This document shows, piece after piece, positions 57,971 through 64,000 of a stretch of DNA of 64,000 nucleotides. The notes beneath the pieces were generated by a model that searched no databases, was not told the DNA's origin, and saw only the letters and a list, made by a program, of their open reading frames with translations. The stretch comes from Mycobacterium sp. SMC-2 (GTDB taxonomy: Bacteria; Actinomycetota; Actinomycetes; Mycobacteriales; Mycobacteriaceae), in assembly GCF_025263485.1 (NCBI RefSeq), contig NZ_CP079863.1:5518001-5582000 (forward strand), written 5' to 3'. The position numbers and the translations under genes are program-made. The number at the start of each line of letters is the position of its first letter. The stretch's first letter is position 1.

Positions 57971-59547
57971 CAAAACACCACCGGTTGCTGGAATTCGCCC
58001 CACACCGCCTTGAGCGCGGCGACCATTTCGCCGACCGTGCAGTACACGTTGGCGCAGTCGATCAGCTTGTGCATCAGATTGTCGTCCCCTTCGGCGGCAC
58101 GTGATAGCGCCGCCAGGCTGGATTTGACTGCCGCCGAGTCCCTTTCGGCCTTGACCTTGGAGAGTCGCTTGAGCTGGAGGTCGCGTCCTTCGGCGTCGAG
58201 CTCGTAGGTGACAACATCGTGTTCCGGCTCCTCGGTCACGAACCGGTTTACCCCGACGACCGGGCGAGCGCCGGACTCGATGTCCTGGTGGATCTTGAAC
58301 GCCTCGTCGGCGATCAGACCCTGCAGGTAACCATCCTCGATGGCGTGGACCATTCCGCCGTGCCGCTCGAGGTCGGACATGATCTCGATGATGCGCGCCT
58401 CGGTGGCATCGGTCAGCGCCTCCACGAAGTAGGAGCCGCCCAGCGGGTCGGCGACGCTGGCGACGCCGGTTTCGTGCGCGAGGATCTGCTGGGTGCGCAG
58501 CGCCAGCGTCGTGGTTTCCTCGGTGGGCAGGGCGAACGGCTCGTCCCAGGCCGCGGTGAACATCGACTGGACACCGCCGAGCACCGCGGCCATCGCCTCG
58601 TAGGCCACCCGGACGATGTTGTTGTGGGCCTGTGGCGCGTACAGCGATGCGCCGCCACACACGCAGCCGAAGCGGAACATCGCCGCCTTGGCCGTCTTCG
58701 CTCCGTAACGCTCCTGCACGATCGTCGCCCAACGTCGGCGTCCCGCACGGTATTTGGCGATCTCCTCGAAGAAATCCCCGTGGGTGTAGAAGAAGAACGA
58801 GATCTGTGGCGCGAATTGGTCGATCGTCATCCGGCCGCGTTCCACCACGGTGTCGCAGTATGTCACCCCGTCGGCAAGGGTGAACGCCATCTCCTGCACC
58901 GCGTTGGCCCCGGCGTCCCGGAAGTGCGCGCCAGCCACCGAGATCGCGTTGAACCTCGGGACCTCGGCCGCGCAGAACTCGATGGTGTCGGCGATCAGCC
59001 GCAGGGATGGCTCCGGCGGCCAGATCCAGGTCCCGCGGGAGGCGTACTCCTTGAGGATGTCGTTCTGGATGGTTCCGGTGAGCTTCGCCCGCGGTATGCC
59101 CTTTTTCTCGGCGGCGGCGACGTAGAACGCCAGCAGGATCGCCGCCGTTCCGTTGATCGTCATGCTCGTACTGAGCTTGTCCAGCGGGATGCCGTCGAAC
59201 AGGATCTCGAAATCGGCCAGCGTGTCGACCGCGACGCCGACCCGGCCGACCTCCTCGCCGAACTCGGGGTCATCGGAGTCGTACCCACACTGGGTGGGCA
59301 GGTCGAGCGCCACCGACAACCCGGTCCCGCCCTGTTCCAAAAGGTAGCGGTAACGGCGATTGGATTCCTCGGCGGTGCCGAATCCCGAGTATTGGCGGAA
59401 GGTCCAGAGCTTGCCGCGGTAGCCGGACGCGAAGTTACCCCGGGTGAAGGGAAACTCCCCCGGTTGCGGAGGCGCCGCGCTGACATCCGCCGGCCCATAG
59501 ACCGGCTGCAGCGGGATACCTGACGGAGTGTGGGCCGTATTATCCAT
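57970..59547 (-). CDS. B12-dependent acyl-CoA mutase large subunit, atypical active site
   Basis: This 525-residue TIM-barrel subunit is homologous to methylmalonyl-CoA mutase alpha. It keeps Tyr53 (RQYSGF, matching Tyr89 of the P. shermanii enzyme), Arg171 (matching Arg207, the carboxylate binder) and His208 (matching His244). It has Ala207 where Tyr243 is expected (GAHFRDAG) and QC in place of HR in the LPTHRGY loop. The Tyr/Arg pair favours a dicarboxylic acyl-CoA, whereas the separate small subunit favours the ICM/HCM-like architecture. The substrate is therefore open. ATG 59547 starts it. MeaB at 46168 is the likely chaperone. Confidence 0.92.
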   Translation of the reverse strand: MDNTAHTPSGIPLQPVYGPADVSAAPPQPGEFPFTRGNFASGYRGKLWTFRQYSGFGTAEESNRRYRYLLEQGGTGLSVALDLPTQCGYDSDDPEFGEEVGRVGVAVDTLADFEILFDGIPLDKLSTSMTINGTAAILLAFYVAAAEKKGIPRAKLTGTIQNDILKEYASRGTWIWPPEPSLRLIADTIEFCAAEVPRFNAISVAGAHFRDAGANAVQEMAFTLADGVTYCDTVVERGRMTIDQFAPQISFFFYTHGDFFEEIAKYRAGRRRWATIVQERYGAKTAKAAMFRFGCVCGGASLYAPQAHNNIVRVAYEAMAAVLGGVQSMFTAAWDEPFALPTEETTTLALRTQQILAHETGVASVADPLGGSYFVEALTDATEARIIEIMSDLERHGGMVHAIEDGYLQGLIADEAFKIHQDIESGARPVVGVNRFVTEEPEHDVVTYELDAEGRDLQLKRLSKVKAERDSAAVKSSLAALSRAAEGDDNLMHKLIDCANVYCTVGEMVAALKAVWGEFQQPVVF

Positions 59548-59616
59548 CGGTGAATAACGTACTTGCAAAAAAAGAGAATGCCAATACCACGCGTTTGACC
59601 AGGTCAAAGGAGACCA

Positions 59617-60453
59617 ATGGCTAACAACTCGCTCGCAGATCGCACCGTCGTCATCTCCGGCGGCAGCCGGGGAATCGGGCTCGCGATCGGGATCGGCGCG
59701 GCCAGGCGGGGCGCCAATGTGGTGCTACTGGCCAAGACCGACACCCCGCACCCCAGACTGCCCGGGACGGTGCACACCGCCGCCGCCGAGGTGGAGGCCG
59801 CCGGCGGCAAGGCGCTGGCGGTCGTCGGCGACGTGCGCCGCGAAGAAGACGTGCAGCGGGTGGTCGATGCGGCGGTGCAGCGGTTCGGCGGCATCGACGT
59901 CTGCGTCAACAACGCCAGTGCCATCGCGGTCGAACCGACCGCCGTGCTGTCGGCCAAGAAGTACGACCTGATGCAGGAGATCAATCTGCGCGGCACCTTC
60001 CTGCTCACCAAGGCATGCGTGCCGCATCTGCAGAAATCGGCCAACCCGCACGTGCTCACGATTTCGCCCCCGGTGAACATGAACCCGCGCTGGTTGGGCG
60101 CCCACCCGGCCTACACACTGTCCAAGTACGGGATGACGCTGCTGTCGCTAGGCTGGGCGGCGGAATTCGCCTTCCAACCGGGAAGATCCGGGATAGCCGT
60201 GAATTGCCTTTGGCCACAGACTTATATCGCTACCGCCGCGGTGGCGAACATGGCTGACGGAGACAAGTTGGCCAAGTCGTCGCGCAGCCCGGAGATCATG
60301 GCCGACGCGGCCGCCGACATCATCTCTCGACCGAGCCGAGAGGTGACCGGCAACTGTTACATCGACGCCGACGTTCTGCATTCCGCCGGGGTCGCGGACT
60401 TGTCCCGCTACGGCGGCGGCGACCAACCCATCCCCGATCTGTTCCTGGACTGA
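59617..60453 (+). CDS. SDR family oxidoreductase (HSDL2-like)
   Basis: This 278-residue SDR has ISGGSRGIGLAIGIGAARRGANVVLLAKT, the insertion with TVHTAAAEVEAAGGKAL, NNAS, LTISPPVNMNP (catalytic serine region) and YTLSK. The ISPPxN segment and NNASAI are typical of HSDL2-type proteins, which act on acyl-CoA or sterol-related substrates in bacteria. It is divergent from the mutase gene, 69 nt apart. ATG 59617 follows AAAGGAGA. Confidence 0.9.
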   Translation: MANNSLADRTVVISGGSRGIGLAIGIGAARRGANVVLLAKTDTPHPRLPGTVHTAAAEVEAAGGKALAVVGDVRREEDVQRVVDAAVQRFGGIDVCVNNASAIAVEPTAVLSAKKYDLMQEINLRGTFLLTKACVPHLQKSANPHVLTISPPVNMNPRWLGAHPAYTLSKYGMTLLSLGWAAEFAFQPGRSGIAVNCLWPQTYIATAAVANMADGDKLAKSSRSPEIMADAAADIISRPSREVTGNCYIDADVLHSAGVADLSRYGGGDQPIPDLFLD

Positions 60454-60457
60454 AGGT

Positions 60458-61270
60458 CTATGCGCGGCAGAGAATTTCGCCGTGCGGGATCGACAGCCAG
60501 CCGTCCGGCGCCGCCGCCCACGTACGCCAAGCCGCGGAGACCTCTTCCAGCTGCGCTGTCGTCGCCAGACCTAGCCGCAGTAGGTCTTGGGCGATGCGCG
60601 AGTGCAGGATCCGGTCGGCCCACATGCCACCCCACCACTGCCGCGTCGCGGGCGTCGCGTAGCACCACACGGTGCCCGTCGGCGTGACGTCGGCGAAACC
60701 GGCCTGCTGGGCCCAGGACAGCAATCGGCGCCCCGCATCGGGCTCGCCGCGGTTGGCACGAGCGGCCCGCTCGTAGAGCTCGCGCCACAGCTGAAGCGCC
60801 GGCAACTGTGGGTACCAGATGAACCCCGCATAGTCGGCATCCCGGGCCGCCACCACTCCGCCGGGCGCGCACACCCGTTTCATCTCGCGCAGGGCTCCCA
60901 TCGGATCGGCGACGTGTTGCAGCACCTGGTGCGCGTGCACCACGTCGAATGTGCCGTCCGGGATATCGAGCCGGTGCACGTCGGCGGTCGCGAACGAAAC
61001 GTTCGACACGCCACGCTGCCCGGCCTCGGTGCGGGCCACGTCGAGGACGTCGGCCGATTGATCGACGGCCATTACCGGCCCCGGTGCGACGCGGGCGGCG
61101 AGGTCGGCGGTGATGGTCCCGGGTCCGCAGCCGACATCCAGCACCGACAAACCGGGCTTCAGGTGGGGCAGCAGGTAGGCCGCCGAGTCCTCCGCGGTGC
61201 GGCGCTGGTGGCCGCGGAGCACCGACTCGTGGTGTCCGTGCGTGTAGATGGCCCCGCGTTCACCGTTCAT
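60458..61270 (-). CDS. SAM-dependent methyltransferase
   Basis: This 270-residue class I methyltransferase has motif I VLDVGCGPGTITADLAARV, then VMAVDQSADVLDVAR and HVADPMGALREMKRVCAPGGVV. It resembles UbiE-like or small-molecule methyltransferases. The acceptor is unknown. Its ATG at 61270 is preceded, after 31-63 nt, by an array of TGAGAC/GTCTCA elements (61301-61333) that match those before the TetR at 62670. It converges with the HSDL2-like gene (4 nt gap). Confidence 0.88.
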   Translation of the reverse strand: MNGERGAIYTHGHHESVLRGHQRRTAEDSAAYLLPHLKPGLSVLDVGCGPGTITADLAARVAPGPVMAVDQSADVLDVARTEAGQRGVSNVSFATADVHRLDIPDGTFDVVHAHQVLQHVADPMGALREMKRVCAPGGVVAARDADYAGFIWYPQLPALQLWRELYERAARANRGEPDAGRRLLSWAQQAGFADVTPTGTVWCYATPATRQWWGGMWADRILHSRIAQDLLRLGLATTAQLEEVSAAWRTWAAAPDGWLSIPHGEILCRA

Positions 61271-61300
61271 GGCCGAAGCCTATGGGGTTAACTCAAAATA

Positions 61301-61333
61301 TGAAACTGATGTCTCACTATATGAGACTAGTCT
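61301..61333. promoter_or_regulatory. TGAGAC-type operator array upstream of the methyltransferase
   Basis: Overlapping inverted repeats occur: TGAAAC-N4-GTCTCA (61301-61316, one mismatch), GTCTCA-N5-TGAGAC (61311-61327) and AGACTAGTCT (61324-61333). The GAGACTAGT core is shared with the site at 62701-62718. It lies upstream of the methyltransferase start (61270) and just past the dipeptidase stop. Confidence 0.65.
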
Positions 61334-62067
61334 AGCGGGACGTTGAGGATGGGGCGGTGCACCAAGGCGCCGGGGCCGTCGAAGTGCCACCACTCCCCGG
61401 AGTACGGGTCGAGCCCGCCGTATTTCATGGCATTGCGCAGGGCGGCACGGTTCGCCTGGGCCTCGGCGCTGACGCCATGGGTGGCGAAAGCGTTTGCGCG
61501 CGCGGAGAAGTCGTCGAAGTCGGTGCCCATGTCGGCCAGGCACAGCCCGTCCGCGTGTAGCCCCGACGCGCACGGCTGCTGTGCCGTCGTGAACGTCACG
61601 TCCACCGAGCGCCCCGACTCGTGGCTGTTCGAATACTGACCGGGCCGGGCGACCCACGCCGGGTCGGGCACGACGTTGAACATCTTGACCTGGACGTCGT
61701 GGGGCCGATAGCAGTCCCAGAACACCAGGAGGTGCCCCTGCGGGCGCAGCGCCGTCGCGGCCGCCGCCAGCCCAGGAGCTATCGATTGATGCACCAGGCA
61801 TCGGGCGTCGGAGGGATACAGCTGCGTGTGTGTGAAGTTGTTGGCCGTCGCGTAGCGCAGGTCGATGATGGCGTCGGAGACCACGCTGCGGACGTCGACG
61901 AATCCGGCCGCGCGCGCCGCATCGCTCACCGGCGGGACGCCGGGCCCGGCCCGGGCGGTCCCGACGCCGGCGGACGCGGCCAGCCCCGCGGCGACCGTGA
62001 GCGCAACGACCGGGCGCAAAAGACGCATCCGGCCATTGTCGCGGTTGGGCCTCTCGAGTTGCGCCAT
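61327..62067 (-). CDS. Exported D-alanyl-D-alanine dipeptidase-like M15 peptidase (VanX family)
   Basis: This 246-residue M15 peptidase has a signal peptide MRLLRPVVALTVAAGLAASAGVGTARA (in part, from ATG 62028); the longest start is ATG 62067, three bases after the TetR stop. The zinc motif SHESGRSVDVTF (SxHxxGxAxD type), WDCYRPHDVQ with the catalytic arginine, and EWWHFDG are intact. VanX-like enzymes split D-Ala-D-Ala or similar peptides; the exported form suggests a role in cell-wall turnover or recycling. It is in one operon with the TetR at 62071. Confidence 0.9.
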   Translation of the reverse strand: MAQLERPNRDNGRMRLLRPVVALTVAAGLAASAGVGTARAGPGVPPVSDAARAAGFVDVRSVVSDAIIDLRYATANNFTHTQLYPSDARCLVHQSIAPGLAAAATALRPQGHLLVFWDCYRPHDVQVKMFNVVPDPAWVARPGQYSNSHESGRSVDVTFTTAQQPCASGLHADGLCLADMGTDFDDFSARANAFATHGVSAEAQANRAALRNAMKYGGLDPYSGEWWHFDGPGALVHRPILNVPLD

Positions 62068-62070
62068 CCG

Positions 62071-62670
62071 CTACGAGATGTCGCCCTCGACGTAGCGCTG
62101 CAGGTTCGGCGCCATCGCCGCCAGCACCTGGTCCTCGGACATGGACGCGATCGGCTCGATCTTCCAGACGTAGCGCAACAACGCGAGGCCGATCAGCTGG
62201 GTGGCGATCAGCCCGCTACGCCGCAGCCTTTCCTCCTCGTCGGCCCCCAGGGTCGAACCGCCGATCAGACCGCGCTCCACGATCAGCCGCAGCTTCTCCC
62301 GGGTCTTGTCTTCGTGGGCGGCGGTCAGCACCACCGCGCGCAGGATCGGACCGATTTCCGCGTCGGTCCAGGTGTCCAGCACGGTGCGGATCAACTGCCG
62401 GCCCAGGTCGGCCCTAGGCGTCGCCCACGTCGCGGCCACCGCGTCGAGCCACCTCTGCGGAGGCGTCGTGGCGGCATCGAGCAGGCCCTCCTTGGAGCCG
62501 AAGTAGTGATAGATGAGGGCCGGGTCGACGTCCGCGGTCCGGGCCACGGCCCGGATCGCCGTGCCGGCCCAGCCATGTTCGGCGAATTCGTCGCGCGCGG
62601 CGGCCAGGATGCGCGCCGCCAGCACGCCGCGCTCGTCGCGCGGACCCGGGGTGATCGATCTCTTCGGCAC
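62071..62670 (-). CDS. TetR family transcriptional regulator
   Basis: This 199-residue TetR regulator has a DNA-binding part RILAAARDEFAEHGWAGTAIRAVARTADVDPALIYHYFGSKEGLL (in part), ending with the usual YHYFGSKEGLL. A palindrome lies upstream in the gap to the divergent hydrolase gene (62701-62718), so autoregulation is likely. The array at 61301-61333 before the methyltransferase carries the same core and may be bound too. The ligand is unknown. Confidence 0.92.
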   Translation of the reverse strand: MPKRSITPGPRDERGVLAARILAAARDEFAEHGWAGTAIRAVARTADVDPALIYHYFGSKEGLLDAATTPPQRWLDAVAATWATPRADLGRQLIRTVLDTWTDAEIGPILRAVVLTAAHEDKTREKLRLIVERGLIGGSTLGADEEERLRRSGLIATQLIGLALLRYVWKIEPIASMSEDQVLAAMAPNLQRYVEGDIS

Positions 62671-62700
62671 TGTTTCACCATACCCAAAGTTTCATCTTGC

Positions 62701-62718
62701 GTTGAGACTAGTTTCAAC
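62701..62718. promoter_or_regulatory. GTTGA-N8-TCAAC operator between TetR and hydrolase
   Basis: This 18-bp palindrome GTTGAGACTAGTTTCAAC (one mismatch) lies 31 nt upstream of the TetR start and 14 nt before the ATG of the divergent hydrolase. Single GTTTCA/TGAAAC half-sites flank it (about 62689 and 62725). Confidence 0.72.
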
Positions 62719-62731
62719 GTAGCGTGAAACT

Positions 62732-64000
62732 ATGACGACGCTCAATGGCCCGCAGACCACCGGGCGGCAGTACCAGAACCTCAGCGAGCCGCATTACGCA
62801 TCGCGCACCGACATCAACATCGCGATCACGGTGCGCGACGGCACAACGCTTTTGGCCGACGTTCACCGTCCCGATGCCGACGGCCGCTTCCCCGCGCTGC
62901 TGGCCGCCTCGCCCTATCCGCGGCAGATGCAGGACCTCGGCGCCCCGGCGGGCTTCATCGAGGCCGGCAGAACGGACTTCTGGGTGCCCCGCGGCTACGC
63001 GCACGTGATCGCGAATCTGCGCGGCACCTGCGGCTCCGAGGGCACCTTCAGCTTCTTCGACGCGCAGGAACGCCGGGACGTGCACGACCTCGTCGAGTGG
63101 GTCGCAGCGCAGCCGTGGTGCGACGGCAACGTCGGCATGATCGGCATCAGCTACTTCGCCATGACCCAACTCGAGGCGGCCGTCGAGCGGCCGCCGCACC
63201 TCAAAGCGATCTTTCCCCTAGCCGTGACCACCGACCTCTACGAGGGCGCCAACCACCACGGGTTGTTGAGTTCGGCGTTCGTCACGCCGTTTCTGGCCAT
63301 GATGGGCCTGACCTCCGACCGCAGCGACAAGTTATGGCGCAGCAAACCGATCGGGTTGGCGCGGCGCGTGCTGAACAGCCCACGCGTACACAAGAAGTTC
63401 GAGACCAAGAACGGCGAGGCGGCGGTCACCATGCTGCGCCAACTGCTGCGGCTGCCACACAATCCCCACCCGTGGGACGAACTGTGGCAGGAGGCGGTGG
63501 TCAAACACCCGACGCGTGACGAATGGTGGGAAGAGCGAAACCTGTTGCCACTGCTCAAGGAAATCGACATCCCGGTCTACCTGGGGTGCGACTGGCAGAA
63601 CGTCCCGTTGCACCTGCCTTCGACGTTCGCCACCTGGAAGGGGCTGTCGGACAACGCCTGTGTGCAAATGGGCATGCTCGGCGAGTTCGGGCTGACCTGG
63701 CCGTGGGAGAGCATGCACACCGAGGCACTGGCCTGGTACGACCACTGGCTGAAGGGGCGCGACACCGGCATCACCGAGGGACCCCCGATCCGCTACTTTT
63801 TGCCCGGCGCCGACGAGTGGCGAACCGCTGACTCCTGGCCGCCGGCACATGCCCCGCATCGCGAACTGGCCCTGCGCGCCGACGGCGGCTTGGCTACCGA
63901 CGAAGGCGAGCCCGGCGGTCGCGACTTCATGGTGCTGGGCTCGGGGTTGGGGCGCGTCAAGCCCAGCGAGATCGATCCTCCGTCTCTGCTGGCCTGGACC
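62732..64000 (+). CDS. CocE/NonD family hydrolase (X-Pro dipeptidyl-peptidase S15-like), partial
   Basis: The first 423 codons are visible and the gene runs off the right edge. It has VTVRDGTTLLADVHRPDADGRFPALLAASPYPRQ (in part), RGTCGSEGTF, and the nucleophile elbow GMIGISYFAMTQ. The usual GxSYxG has Ala in place of the second Gly. The family cleaves esters, amides or X-Pro dipeptides (cocaine esterase is an example). It is divergent from the TetR at 62670, and the operator overlaps its promoter, so it is likely the main target of that regulator. Confidence 0.9.
   Translation, partial: MTTLNGPQTTGRQYQNLSEPHYASRTDINIAITVRDGTTLLADVHRPDADGRFPALLAASPYPRQMQDLGAPAGFIEAGRTDFWVPRGYAHVIANLRGTCGSEGTFSFFDAQERRDVHDLVEWVAAQPWCDGNVGMIGISYFAMTQLEAAVERPPHLKAIFPLAVTTDLYEGANHHGLLSSAFVTPFLAMMGLTSDRSDKLWRSKPIGLARRVLNSPRVHKKFETKNGEAAVTMLRQLLRLPHNPHPWDELWQEAVVKHPTRDEWWEERNLLPLLKEIDIPVYLGCDWQNVPLHLPSTFATWKGLSDNACVQMGMLGEFGLTWPWESMHTEALAWYDHWLKGRDTGITEGPPIRYFLPGADEWRTADSWPPAHAPHRELALRADGGLATDEGEPGGRDFMVLGSGLGRVKPSEIDPPSLLAWT

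Noticed and set aside
59574..59579. GAGAAT half-site upstream of the mutase operon
   Set aside because: There is no ATTCTC partner at the right spacing, so I do not count the mutase operon as a direct regulon member.
1..64000. rRNA, tRNA, CRISPR arrays, insertion sequences, prophage
   Set aside because: I saw no tRNA-like cloverleaf, repeat-spacer array, transposase, integrase or terminal inverted repeats; base composition is even across the window.

Overview
The window is high-GC (about two thirds G+C), almost fully coding DNA that looks like the chromosome of a Mycobacterium, most likely a slow-growing or environmental species. The pointers are frequent GTG/TTG starts, 1-4 nt stop/start overlaps, many acyl-CoA dehydrogenases, an SDR of the mycofactocin-dependent type, LLM-type (flavin/F420) oxidoreductases, an MmcO-like Tat/lipoprotein multicopper oxidase and a KstD-like/Mhp-like catabolic set. 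I see no rRNA, tRNA, CRISPR array, IS element or phage gene. Nearly everything is catabolism of acyl-CoA, cyclic or aromatic compounds, with its regulators.

Layout. (1) 1-4.1 kb, minus: amidohydrolase, FadE, PaaG-like isomerase and thiolase (cut by the window edge). (2) 4.5-10.2 kb, plus: carboxymuconolactone-decarboxylase-like protein, Rieske oxygenase and its small companion, an amidohydrolase with altered metal ligands, a SnoaL-like protein and a FadE pair. (3) 10.3-14.5 kb: small membrane protein, FadE, TetR, mycofactocin-type SDR, second SDR. (4) 24.5 to 14.5 kb, minus: a nine-gene run of TetR, 3Fe-4S ferredoxin, P450, amidohydrolase, intact M24, degenerate M24, crotonase, tandem CoA-transferase and SDR. 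(5) 24.6-29.8 kb: PAS protein, SDR, membrane protein, two more NAD(P)-binding proteins and a cytosolic substrate-binding-protein-like protein. (6) 29.9-43.1 kb: multicopper oxidase, then a meta-cleavage cluster (MhpA-, MhpB- and MhpC-like proteins, cyclase, SDR, luciferase-like monooxygenase, two KstD-like flavoproteins, IclR). (7) 43.1-46.0 kb: divergent histidine kinase/response regulator and an orphan E1-alpha-like protein. (8) 46.2-55.5 kb: MeaB, thiolase, S33 hydrolase, crotonase, FadE pair, CoA ligase, then divergent 2Fe-2S ferredoxin, small EthD-like protein and amidohydrolase. (9) 55.6-60.5 kb: CoA-transferase, LLM enzyme, split B12 acyl-CoA mutase, SDR. (10) 60.5-64 kb: methyltransferase, VanX-like dipeptidase, TetR, CocE-like hydrolase (cut by the window edge).

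The most informative signal is not coding. A 15-bp palindrome, GAGAAT-N3-ATTCTC, recurs at 4440, 11821, 12665, 48244 (one mismatch) and 53496, with a related palindrome at 4166. All lie just upstream of catabolic genes, and one lies in front of the TetR gene at 11958. This suggests that modules 1, 2, 3 and 8 form one regulon about 50 kb wide: CoA ligase, FadE pairs, hydratases, thiolases, Rieske oxygenase, 2Fe-2S ferredoxin and paralogous amidohydrolases serving one undescribed pathway. Two further operators pair with local TetR genes: TTAAGTCAA-N4-TTGATTTA at 24478 and 26148, and a TGAGAC/GTTTCA element at 61301-61333 and 62701. An IclR-type operator sits at 40691. Substrates cannot be read from the sequence; a cyclic terpenoid, steroid-like or aromatic acid is my inference.
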